A stretch of 64,000 nucleotides of DNA, taken from contig NC_091972.1 in assembly GCF_036711975.1 (NCBI RefSeq), forward strand, positions 28,835,001 through 28,899,000, in the 5' to 3' direction. A program made the translations under genes and the position numbers. This DNA comes from Onthophagus taurus (lineage: Eukaryota; Arthropoda; Insecta; Coleoptera; Scarabaeidae). Numbering within the stretch: the stretch's first letter is position 1; each line of letters starts with the position of its first letter. Positions 53,187-62,015 of this stretch are shown here, one piece after another. The notes beneath the pieces are model-generated. The model saw only the letters and a program-made list of their open reading frames with translations. It was not told the origin of the DNA and did no database searches.

Positions 53187-54442
53187 TAAACATGTGAGCT
53201 GCATTTCGCCCGTGGCGTGGCGTAGGCAGTGCAACGCAGTGTCGGTTGCTTGGCGTAGAGGGAACGCCGCGCCGTATAAATAATAATAATAGTAAAAATG
53301 GATATTTTACTAGAATACTCTAGAAAACATCGTAGCGAAAAAGCTTAGTCTGCAATAGACCCAAAAATGAAATACAATATTACTTCAATTCGATAAAAAT
53401 TCGGGGGATATTCTTCCAGAAAAAAGGCTTGGACATTATCTGTGTTATATTTTTGAACGCGCATTTTTTGTGATAAAATTGATTTGTACAGGTGTCCCAA
53501 AATTGAGATACCTTGCCTAAGTTGACATTTTTAAATAGGAACGCCATCATTTTTTGTTGCATTTATGGCTTTTACGTAAAATTCTGAGTATTTTTCATGT
53601 TACACGATAATGTGTGTAATGTGCCATCTTTTTGTTTATGAAATTGTGTAAAACGCATGCAAATTATCAATATAATAATTTCATATTTTCGGACTCGTAT
53701 AGGCCGATTAAAAAAATCTTAAATTTTTGAGTCATCATTCTAAACGTATATTAGTAGGTTTTCTGTGTTGACTATGTCTGTAATTGAAAATTCGCATTTT
53801 ATTATTAATATTTCTTTCGGGGTATGGTCTCACAATATTTTGTCGTTTGGAAGTTCTGTTGGAGGTGGCAAAGTATTATTGCTTACCAACCAACAACCAA
53901 ATGTGGAAACCAGAAAGAAGCCTCCATCACTATTTCGTTCAGCATATCCGCATTCTATTGTTGTGAACAGATCATAAGCATCACAACAGCAAAACAAAAT
54001 AACTGAATGAAAGTTTTTATAATTAAAAAATATAATTAAAGTTGTTAAAATAAATTAATAAAATTTTATATAAATTTTATATATATATTCATTTGCAGAA
54101 CTTTAGCCGTATAAGAAACGTCATGCACCGACACGTCTATGATGAGTGTCCCCGTGTGCAAAAGGCCTAAGTAAATTTAATAATTTTTTAATCTATACGT
54201 ATAATCCAATATAGACTTCAATCAACTGTTTAGTAATTGTATTATGTAGTTACTTTGTATTATATTTTCTAAATTTATTTTCGTTCTGGGTTATTCCAGA
54301 AATAAAATTGTTTGAAATTTTCAATTACCACCGCACAAGTGGTAACTACTGCGAATGGAACTAATTGTAAGATGCATACTGTCGGAGTACATTATGTATA
54401 GATTAAAATTATGTTCGAATTCTTTTTCGTTATACCATTATT

Positions 54443-54458
54443 GGCCCTGAAAAGGGCC
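54443..54458 (-). terminator. Histone 3' stem-loop of H1 (copy 2)
   Basis: Minus strand GGCCCTTTTCAGGGCC, identical to copy 1, 46 bases past the stop. Confidence 0.95.
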
Positions 54459-54504
54459 TTTGTGTGGCAGCTTGTGTGAAAGCCCTTAATTGTAACTGCA
54501 GAGC

Positions 54505-55290
54505 TCATTTTCTCTTTGGTAAACTTCTCTTTTTCGTGGACGACGATTTCAATTGTGCAGCACCACCAGCGACTTTCTTGGCGATTTTAGGTTTCGGCGC
54601 TTTCGGCTTTTTCGTCGGTCCCTTGGTAACTTTTTTAGCTTTTGATGCTGCTTTTCTAACCGTGGTGGTTTTTTTGACTGCGGCAGTAGTAGAGTTGGTT
54701 ACTTTCTTTTCTCCGACCGTTGGCGACTTTTTGGCTTTTACCGCAGCCTTCTTTTTGCTTTCAACAACAGGGGAACCGGATACCAGCGTTGTTTTTGCCT
54801 TCGCAGGTGAGGAGGATTTCTTCGTAGAGATAGCTCGAGCTTTGGCCGTTTTAGATACGGCGGCGGCAGGTTTCTTTTTAAGGGAGGAAGTCCTTGCTCT
54901 GCTAGACTTTTTTGCAGAGACCGATGGCAGTTTAAACGATCCTGACGCACCTTTACCTTTAGTTTGGACAATAGCGCCTGCAGCGATGGCGGTCTTCAGG
55001 AATTTCTTAATAAACGGAGCCATCTTCTCAGCGTCAACTTTGTAATTAGAAGCCATGTACTTTTTAATAGCTTGAAGCGACGAACCGTTGCGTTCTTGAA
55101 GAGTCTTAATCGCATTATTCACCATTTCGGATGTAGGTGGATGGGTGGCTTTTGATCGCTGGCTTTTCTTTTTCTTCGTCGACGAATCGGAGGAGGAACC
55201 ACCGCCGACAGCTTCGTTTTTTACGGGTGTAGTGTTTTCCGTTTCGGAAGATACACGGGTGTGCTGTTCCGTTTGTTGCACGTCCGTCAT
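54505..55290 (-). CDS. H1: Linker histone H1 (copy 2)
   Basis: 261-aa linker histone with the ATG at 55288-55290 (the TTG seven codons upstream is not used). The same three-part layout as copy 1 applies: Ser/Glu-rich N-tail, winged-helix domain ~49-121 and a long Lys/Ala/Pro tail ending [13 protein letters not shown]. It has one extra residue near position 9 (EQHTRVSS against EQIRVSS) and substitutions such as KKYMASNY for KKYMVSNY and SFKLPSVS for SFKVASAS. Both copies keep an open frame and stem-loop, so both look functional. It belongs to the next histone unit, whose core genes lie beyond the window. Confidence 0.97.
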   Translation of the reverse strand: MTDVQQTEQHTRVSSETENTTPVKNEAVGGGSSSDSSTKKKKSQRSKATHPPTSEMVNNAIKTLQERNGSSLQAIKKYMASNYKVDAEKMAPFIKKFLKTAIAAGAIVQTKGKGASGSFKLPSVSAKKSSRARTSSLKKKPAAAVSKTAKARAISTKKSSSPAKAKTTLVSGSPVVESKKKAAVKAKKSPTVGEKKVTNSTTAAVKKTTTVRKAASKAKKVTKGPTKKPKAPKPKIAKKVAGGAAQLKSSSTKKRSLPKRK

Positions 55291-56043
55291 TGTAGCGACA
55301 GTTTGTAGCAAAAATATTTCTTACAAAAGCTCACGTGCACGAACGTCAACTTCGTACAAGTTATTCACAAACATTTTCCTCAGAAAATTGAACCCAACGT
55401 TGAATGTACATACCGAAGCCGAAAACCATCGAAGGTCGATTTTCCTCCGTTCGCACCGCTGGCATCACAACGGCTGTCTCGTGTTCACAACGTTCTAGAA
55501 AATGAGCCCGCTTGTGTTGGCGTCGCGACGTACATATTCCCGTTAGGTATTTCAGTATAGTGGAAGAAGTTAACTCAACGTCTACGTAAAAATTTTACTT
55601 GTGGCGGTACGATTTCGTTGTGTAGCTGCGGTTGAAAGTATGAGATGTCATTGACGTGACCGTCGTCGTAAACTTTAGTGTCGTCGAATTTCGCGTGTAT
55701 GTAAAAACGGACTGTATTTTCAAGGAGAATAGCTTTCTTAAACGTTTTAAAACCACGGGGCGTGTAAATTTTATCAATATGTCTAAGCTTTTATCCTTAA
55801 AACAAGAACGATGCGATCGGCAATTCCACATGGGTCGCGAGTTTTCTCTTTGTTTCGAACATTATTGCCGAGACGACGTCGAGAACGCGAGAAAAGTGGT
55901 GTGTTGTGTCCCTAATTTAGGGATTAATTTTAATTTAACAACATTTTAACATAACATTTTAATTTAATTTAGTTCTCCTAAGTTTCATATCATGCAAATA
56001 CCTTCACGTGAGTGAAAAGTGAAATATTCGAGTGTTATGTCCA
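55291..56043. other. H1 copy 2 upstream region
   Basis: Conserved with 13974-14690. The frame starting MSKLLSLK (55780) is open for longer than in copy 1 but diverges there by an indel, which argues against a conserved protein. It ends at the LTR. Confidence 0.45.
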
Positions 56044-56044
56044 C

Positions 56045-56484
56045 TGTTAGATACCAATGTAACAGGAAGCTTTATTCCTAATCAATTCTAACCCTCATTA
56101 CCCTAACGAAGTATTTTCGACCACGAAAATACGATAAGAACTGGAGAGCGAACAACAGGATGTGTGTGCGACTAGATTATTTTTGCCCCTAGTTCATTTG
56201 CGCGGGTTGACCACCGAAAATGCGATAAGGTCGTATATATAAACTCTCGATTCCAAAAGCTCCCTCTCTTATTCTCTTATTTTCTTCGACTTCAACACAG
56301 TTAACAACTATCTTTTACTCGTCGCACATCTCCTGAATTCGTTCTTCAATCATCAAATTACCAAAGTGTAAGAAGACAATAAAGTAAGAATTAAGCTTTA
56401 CCGATTGTTGTGTTTTACCATCTACATCCTGACAAAAACTTCGTGTTGCCAAACACGTAGAAAAAACTGGCTGGTGTCACGACA
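56045..56484 (+). repeat. 5' LTR (440 bp)
   Basis: Starts TGTTAGATACC directly where similarity to the uninserted H1 spacer stops, and ends CACGACA, seven bases before the primer site (TGT...ACA ends). Promoter TATATATAAA at 56234-56243; polyadenylation signal AATAAA at 56378-56383. Without the 3' LTR the exact ends are inferred. Confidence 0.8.
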
Positions 56485-56491
56485 TAAAATT

Positions 56492-56509
56492 TGGTGTCAG
56501 AAGTGGGAT
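56492..56509 (+). other. Primer binding site, tRNA-Leu
   Basis: TGGTGTCAGAAGTGGGAT is the 18-base complement of a leucine tRNA 3' end (including CCA). It primes minus-strand DNA synthesis. Confidence 0.8.
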
Positions 56510-56736
56510 ACTTCGACTACAACAGCGAAGACAACACCTTGCAAGGTTCCTTCCAGTTGGTGGATTTCAATCCTTTGAGCGAGAGCCCGTCACCCAAGGC
56601 ACAACTGTTCGAGCGTAATTGAGCAAGGTAAGCGATATTTCTTTCCTTTCGTCTTTTTGCATTTCTTTTGGTACAAAAACGCCATTCCTAATTCAAACAC
56701 TTCTTCTATATCAAAACCTTAAAAAAGCATATTAAA

Positions 56737-57765
56737 ATGACGAACGACAACATTCCCACTACACAAAAAACGAACGACAACATTCCCACTAATTCCACTA
56801 CAAACGATCAACCAGAGTTCCAATTAACGTTTCTCTGTTCACTCATTCCCAGATCTTTTGATGGCAAAAGAGCAGAATTTCATGAATTTCTCACGAATTG
56901 TAATAACGCGGTTGAATTAGCAACTAACACTCAAAAAAGACCCCTCTTAGTGTACATTATTTCAAAATTGACCGGTAGTGTTAGGTCCCAATTACAAGGT
57001 AAATGTTATGATGATTGGGATGACTTAAAAGAAATCCTCTGTACCTTTTACCAAGATAAAAAACATTATATTCAACTAATGGAAGAATTAAACACCTTGA
57101 AACAAGGAAATTCCGAATCTGTTGCCTCATTCCACGAACGAATAGATAAGTTAACTTCAAGACTCCTTGGTTCAGTTTCTTATAAAAACCTTAATGAACA
57201 AATCGGTAAATTTGAAACTATTAAAGAATTGGCTATGAGTAGATTTATCCATCATTCAAAACCCGACATTTCCCGATTCCTTAGAGGACAAAATTTAGAT
57301 GACATCTCCGATGCCTTACTAAAAGCACTTGAAGAAGAAAGAGCAATCAATATCTCCCACAACGAATTTCGACCAAAATCCAGTAATAAATATTGCAGCT
57401 TCTGTAAAAAGAATAATCATAACACAAAAGATTGTTTTAGAAAACCTAAATCCCTAAACCAACCAATTAACTTCAATTCATCTAATCCTTCTAATTCAAA
57501 TTCATCTAACTTCTCTAATTCTAATTATAATTCAAATCAAAAGTTAAATAAAACAAATGCAAACCCTAATCCAAACGCTAAATTTTGTAACTATTGTAAA
57601 AACAATGGACATATAATAAGCGAGTGTCGCAAACGCGAATATAATAACAAACGAAAACAACAAAATAATAATTCTAATCATAATAATTCCGCACAAGTTC
57701 ATTTAAACTCCAATCCATCCCAAGTGAACGCCTCACTTGTGGAACAAGACATTCGAATGGCGTAA
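56737..57765 (+). CDS. gag: Gag of the LTR element
   Basis: 342-aa structural protein of the retrovirus-like particle. A Thr/Asn-rich start is followed by a capsid-like helical region (about 30-205: PRSFDGKRAEFHEFLTNCNN, then KREL-type segments ending LLKALEEERAI). The Asn/Ser-rich C-terminal third carries two CCHC zinc knuckles at C220-C223-H228-C233 and C284-C287-H292-C297, which bind genomic RNA. ATG at 56737 follows a ~230-base leader. The ORF overlaps pol (open from 57687) and contains an in-frame slippery heptamer at 57702-57708. Two knuckles and the Asn-rich linker are notable. Confidence 0.92.
   Translation: MTNDNIPTTQKTNDNIPTNSTTNDQPEFQLTFLCSLIPRSFDGKRAEFHEFLTNCNNAVELATNTQKRPLLVYIISKLTGSVRSQLQGKCYDDWDDLKEILCTFYQDKKHYIQLMEELNTLKQGNSESVASFHERIDKLTSRLLGSVSYKNLNEQIGKFETIKELAMSRFIHHSKPDISRFLRGQNLDDISDALLKALEEERAINISHNEFRPKSSNKYCSFCKKNNHNTKDCFRKPKSLNQPINFNSSNPSNSNSSNFSNSNYNSNQKLNKTNANPNPNAKFCNYCKNNGHIISECRKREYNNKRKQQNNNSNHNNSAQVHLNSNPSQVNASLVEQDIRMA
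57702..57742 (+). promoter_or_regulatory. Candidate -1 ribosomal frameshift signal (gag to pol)
   Basis: T TTA AAC (57702-57708) is in the gag frame as required for tandem -1 slippage. Downstream is a perfect 7-bp stem CAAGTGA (57721-57727)/TCACTTG (57733-57739) with loop ACGCC; two further outer pairs across one mismatch shorten the spacer to ~9 bases. The pol frame is open from 57687, so slippage here would enter pol directly. Confidence 0.75.
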
Positions 57766-59246
57766 GTGATTCAAATTCCAACATAAAATCAAATTCTAAC
57801 TCTTCATCGAAATTAAAAAAAAATTCTAAATCTAATTCGTCATTCGAATCAAAACTTAATTCTAATTCTAAATCTAATTCTTCATTTGAATCAAATCTTA
57901 AAAATTCTAAATCTAATTCGTCATTCGAATCAAAACTTAATTCTAATTCTAAATCTAATTCTTCATTCGAATTAAATCTTAAAAATTCTAAATCTAATTC
58001 GTCATTCGAATCAAAACTCAATTCTAATTCTAAATCTAATCCTTCATTCGAATCAAATCTTAAAAATTCTAAATCTAATTCTTCATTCGAATTAAATCTT
58101 AAAAATTCTAAATCTAATTCGTCATTCGAATCAAAACTTAATTCTAATTCTAAATCTAATCCTTCATTCGAATCGAATCTTCAAAACCCTAAAGCGAATT
58201 CTAACAATTACTTCAAAGCGAACTCTACACCTTTTCCTATATCAAATCCAAACACCTCCAAAACTACCTCCAAATGCCAACAAATTAATCAAAATCCTTC
58301 TAATATTTCCAAAGCTGTTGACATATTCATCGTCAATAAGGGCATGGTTTATATAAAAACAACTTACCAAAGTATTGAATTCATGTTTTTAATAGACACT
58401 GGAGCCAGCGTCTCCTTGATAAAACTAGATAAATTAAAACAAACTAAATCTAAATACAACCCTTCAGAAACAATGTCACTAAACGGACTAAGTCCAAATT
58501 CATTGGTGCCTACAATTGGTAGCATAGTACTTCCCTTAGAAATATATAACAAAACTTTTGATGTAAAATTTCACATCGTAAAGGCTGAATCTAATCTACC
58601 CTTTGATGGACTAATAGGAAACGATTTCCTTAAACCACAAAAGGCTAGTATTTGTTATAATAGAAACATTCTAAAAATTGAATGCCTTCCATTCCCGATA
58701 CCTCTCTATTCAAATTCTAATCCTTCTAAATCTAATTCATATTTTCTAAACCCTCGTTCAGAAACTATAATCGAGATCGATATATTAAACAAAAATATCG
58801 AACAAGGTATCAGTCCCGAAATTTCCGTGTGTCCCGGAGTATTTCTTGCTAAATCTCTCGTTAAGGTCCGTCCAAATAACAAAGCATTCACTACTATCCT
58901 TAATACAACCAATCGTCAAGTCAAAATCGATAACATCTCATTGTTTCTAGACACATTTGAAGAAAATCAATCTTTCATATTCAATCTCACCCCATCATCT
59001 TCCAATTCACATTTAAAAGACCGAATTAAACTTCTAAAAGAAAATCTTCGATTAGATCATCTGAACTTCGAAGAAAAATCTTCTATCTTAGAGACTTGCA
59101 CAGAATTTAATGACATATTTTATTTACCCAATGACGAATTAAGTTCCACGCAAGCCGTGAAACACGAAATTGTTGTAACCGATCAAACGCCGATTCATTC
59201 CAAAGTTTATCGATTTCCTGAGGTTCATAAGACAGAAGTTGATTAA
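57705..59246 (+). CDS. pol: Pol, first part: Asn/Ser linker, aspartic protease and linker to RT
   Basis: Pol reading frame entered by presumed -1 frameshifting at 57702-57708. A Ser/Asn-rich linker of about 200 codons (including the nine-unit repeat) leads to the retroviral aspartic protease (from ~58360: FMFLIDTGASVSLIK, catalytic DTGA; the flap and LPFDGLIGNDFL follow at ~58600-58630). The segment to 59240 leads into the RT fingers region. The frame then hits TAA at 59244-59246 and continues open in the same frame beyond it, so this copy cannot make full-length Pol without readthrough. An ATG at 58344 exists but is probably internal. Confidence 0.85.
   Translation, partial: KLQSIPSERLTCGTRHSNGVSDSNSNIKSNSNSSSKLKKNSKSNSSFESKLNSNSKSNSSFESNLKNSKSNSSFESKLNSNSKSNSSFELNLKNSKSNSSFESKLNSNSKSNPSFESNLKNSKSNSSFELNLKNSKSNSSFESKLNSNSKSNPSFESNLQNPKANSNNYFKANSTPFPISNPNTSKTTSKCQQINQNPSNISKAVDIFIVNKGMVYIKTTYQSIEFMFLIDTGASVSLIKLDKLKQTKSKYNPSETMSLNGLSPNSLVPTIGSIVLPLEIYNKTFDVKFHIVKAESNLPFDGLIGNDFLKPQKASICYNRNILKIECLPFPIPLYSNSNPSKSNSYFLNPRSETIIEIDILNKNIEQGISPEISVCPGVFLAKSLVKVRPNNKAFTTILNTTNRQVKIDNISLFLDTFEENQSFIFNLTPSSSNSHLKDRIKLLKENLRLDHLNFEEKSSILETCTEFNDIFYLPNDELSSTQAVKHEIVVTDQTPIHSKVYRFPEVHKTEVD
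57822..58184 (+). repeat. Nine-unit 39/42-bp coding minisatellite between gag and protease
   Basis: Nine tandem units, four of 42 and five of 39 bp, all multiples of three, reading NSKSNSSFES(K/N)L... in the pol frame. It keeps the frame open between the frameshift site and the protease. Confidence 0.9.
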
Positions 59247-62015
59247 CAAATCAAAAAGATGCTGAAACAAGGCATCATCCAACCATCCGTCTCTCCTTAT
59301 TGTAGTCCCTTGTGGATCGTGCCGAAAAAACTCGACGCTTCTGGCGAGAAAAAATGGCGGATCGTCATAGATTACAGGAAACTAAACGATGTCACGGTAG
59401 GAGATTCATATCCTCTTCCTAATATCGAGGACATCCTCGATCAATTGGGTCATTCCGTGTACTTCACCACCCTTGATCTTGCTAGCGGTTTCCACCAGAT
59501 AAAAATGCACCCAAGAGACATCTCAAAGACAGCATTCTCTACGCCATACGGTCACTATGAATTCACCAGAATGCCATTTGGTTTAAAAAACTCACCTAGC
59601 ACCTTCCAAAGATTAATGAATACCGTTCTTTCTGGTTTACAAGGATTACAATGTTTTGTTTACTTGGACGACATAGTTATTTACGCATCTAATCTCCAAG
59701 AGCATACAGACAAGATAAAAGCCGTTTTCAGTCGACTTAGAAACAATAACCTCTTGTTACAGCCAGACAAATGTGAATTCTTAAGAAAAGAAGTAGCATA
59801 TCTAGGTCACGTGATTAGTGACAAAGGTGTAGCTCCAAATCCCGAGAAAATAAAAGCCGTTTCCACCTATCCTATTCCTAAAAATCCCAAACAAATAAAA
59901 CAATTCCTAGGTTTGATAGGGTACTATCGTCGATTTATTAAAGATTTCTCATCTATTGCCAAACCTCTTACGTCATTGTTAAAGAAAGATATACCTTTCG
60001 ATTGGTCCCCTAAAGTACAGGAATCATTCGACATTTTTAAAAATATCCTTACAACTCAACCCATTTTACAATATCCAAATTTCAAAGAAAAATTCTTGCT
60101 AACCACGGACGCATCTGATTATGCTATCGGAGCCGTCTTATCACAGGGAGAAATCGGAAAAGACCTGCCAGTGGCTTATGCTTCTCGAACGCTTAATAAA
60201 GCGGAAGGTAATTACAGTACCACCGAAAAGGAAGCACTTGCCATAATCTGGGCTGTAAATCATTTCCGACCATATTTATACGGCAGACAATTTAAACTGA
60301 TCACTGATCATCGTCCCTTAGTGTGGTTATTCAATTGTAAAAACCCATCCAGTAAACTTCTTCGTTGGAGACTTAAATTGGAGGAATACGATTATGAAAT
60401 ACAATACAAACCTGGTAAAATAAATTCCAACGCTGATGCCTTGTCTAGAAATCCCATATTAACCATCACAAATGATCAAACATACTCCGATTTCATTAAA
60501 TACCACTATACCAATTCCCAAATCCCAGAGATTGAAATCATAAAGGATAACATCTTTTCAAACTTTCCTAACGTCCTATTTTATTCTAAAGATCTGGACC
60601 AAGAAAACCCATGCTATGATAATCTTAAAGAACTTCAAGATCTCACTTCAATACCAGACGAGATAAACCTCTATGACTCTTTAACACTAAAAAATTCGAA
60701 AAACCAAACCACTTTTATTTCTATTACTAAGCTGAATCATTTTGACAAGTTAGATTATAAAAATCTATTCCATTCATTACAAAAGTTAAAACAAATTTTA
60801 ATAAAACAAAAAATTTCTAAAATCTACCTGAAAAATCCGATTGAAGAATGCCATCATTTAAAACAGGAAATGTTTAATGAATTGATCCATTTTGTATTTA
60901 AAAAGATACAAGTAATTCTCGTTAACAAACCAAAAATTTGCCCAAAAGATCGAGAAGAGATCAAACAAATTTTAGAATCTAACCATAATTCATCCATATC
61001 CGGTCACTCAGGTTATATAAGAACGTACAAGAAAATCAAAGAAAACTACAAATGGTACAATATGAAAAAAGATATTAAAAGGCACATTAAAAACTGTCAT
61101 TCTTGTCAGATCAACAAAACTAACCATAAACCAACTAAAGCTCCTATGGAAATCACAACTACCAGTGAAAAACCATTCCAAAGGCTAGCTTTAGACGTCG
61201 TAGGTCCCCTCACTCTAACCGAAAATGGAAACAGATTTATTCTTACCATGCAAGACGATCTAACAAAGTATTCTTACGCGAAGTCACTCCCAAATCACGA
61301 AGCCACAACCGTTGCAAACACCCTGCTCCAATTCATCACTGTATTCGGTATTCCAGAATGCATTTTAACCGATCAAGGATCAGACTTCTGTTCAAATATT
61401 TTAAAAGAATTAAATCGTTTATTTAAAATAAAACACGTATTTTCTAGCCCATATCACCCTCAAACTAATGGTGCTCTAGAAAGGAGTCATCACACTCTAA
61501 AGCAATATTTAAAACATTATATCAATTCGAACCAAACTGATTGGGATGAATATGTAGAATTAGCTATGTTCACATATAACACCCATATTCATAAATCCAC
61601 AAACCTAACTCCCTTCGAACTCGTCTTTGGACATAAAGCTACAATCCCTAGAATATTAACAGAATCTCCAGAATTCCGCTACTCTTACGACGATTACTAC
61701 TCTAATTTAAAATTCAAATTAAATAAAACTCACGAAATTGCCCGTCAGAACTTATTACAATCCAAAGAAACATCGAAAAAATACTACGATAAAAATGCTA
61801 GAGAGATAACATTTAAAGTTGATGACCTTGTCTACATACTAAACAAAAATATTAAATCAGGCCTCAGTAAAAAATTAAGTCCCAATTACAAAGGTCCGTT
61901 CCGCATAAAACAAGTGAATGACAATAATACCGTAAAAATACTAATAAAACCTAATAAAGAAGTTACATACCATACTAATATGTTGAAAATCTTCATTCCA
62001 AATGACGACAACTAA
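59247..62015 (+). CDS. pol: Pol, second part: reverse transcriptase, RNase H, integrase
   Basis: Same frame as the protease part, separated by one TAA; 918 codons from the first ATG (59259). By residue from that ATG: RT with LDLASGF (D73), MPFGLKNSPSTFQ and YLDD (135-138); RNase H with TTDAS (D284), TTEKEAL and ITDHRPL (D350) and NADALSR (D393); integrase zinc-binding H576/H583-C613/C616, then D646 (ALDVVG), D705 (TDQGSDF) and E741 (GALERSHH) spaced 35 residues. All catalytic residues are in place. A C-terminal LSPNYKGPFRIKQV block follows. The end overlaps the env ATG by 14 bases. Only the upstream stop marks it as defective. Confidence 0.92.
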   Translation, partial: QIKKMLKQGIIQPSVSPYCSPLWIVPKKLDASGEKKWRIVIDYRKLNDVTVGDSYPLPNIEDILDQLGHSVYFTTLDLASGFHQIKMHPRDISKTAFSTPYGHYEFTRMPFGLKNSPSTFQRLMNTVLSGLQGLQCFVYLDDIVIYASNLQEHTDKIKAVFSRLRNNNLLLQPDKCEFLRKEVAYLGHVISDKGVAPNPEKIKAVSTYPIPKNPKQIKQFLGLIGYYRRFIKDFSSIAKPLTSLLKKDIPFDWSPKVQESFDIFKNILTTQPILQYPNFKEKFLLTTDASDYAIGAVLSQGEIGKDLPVAYASRTLNKAEGNYSTTEKEALAIIWAVNHFRPYLYGRQFKLITDHRPLVWLFNCKNPSSKLLRWRLKLEEYDYEIQYKPGKINSNADALSRNPILTITNDQTYSDFIKYHYTNSQIPEIEIIKDNIFSNFPNVLFYSKDLDQENPCYDNLKELQDLTSIPDEINLYDSLTLKNSKNQTTFISITKLNHFDKLDYKNLFHSLQKLKQILIKQKISKIYLKNPIEECHHLKQEMFNELIHFVFKKIQVILVNKPKICPKDREEIKQILESNHNSSISGHSGYIRTYKKIKENYKWYNMKKDIKRHIKNCHSCQINKTNHKPTKAPMEITTTSEKPFQRLALDVVGPLTLTENGNRFILTMQDDLTKYSYAKSLPNHEATTVANTLLQFITVFGIPECILTDQGSDFCSNILKELNRLFKIKHVFSSPYHPQTNGALERSHHTLKQYLKHYINSNQTDWDEYVELAMFTYNTHIHKSTNLTPFELVFGHKATIPRILTESPEFRYSYDDYYSNLKFKLNKTHEIARQNLLQSKETSKKYYDKNAREITFKVDDLVYILNKNIKSGLSKKLSPNYKGPFRIKQVNDNNTVKILIKPNKEVTYHTNMLKIFIPNDDN

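Larger units (their letters stand above)
53187..56043. repeat. H1 block, copy 2 (paralogous to 11802-14690)
   Basis: Second copy of the H1-bearing segment. It starts at the TAA where copy 1 has the MITE and ends where the LTR element has inserted (after CCAC, 56041-56044). Includes the H1 gene and its stem-loop. Confidence 0.85.

Noticed and set aside
57674-58021. 115-codon acidic minus-strand frame with repeating NSNEELDLE pattern
   Set aside because: Antisense of the in-frame minisatellite in pol.
57822-58184. Possible CRISPR-like or satellite array
   Set aside because: Units are contiguous without spacers, and all are in the pol reading frame; it is a coding minisatellite in a eukaryotic retroelement.
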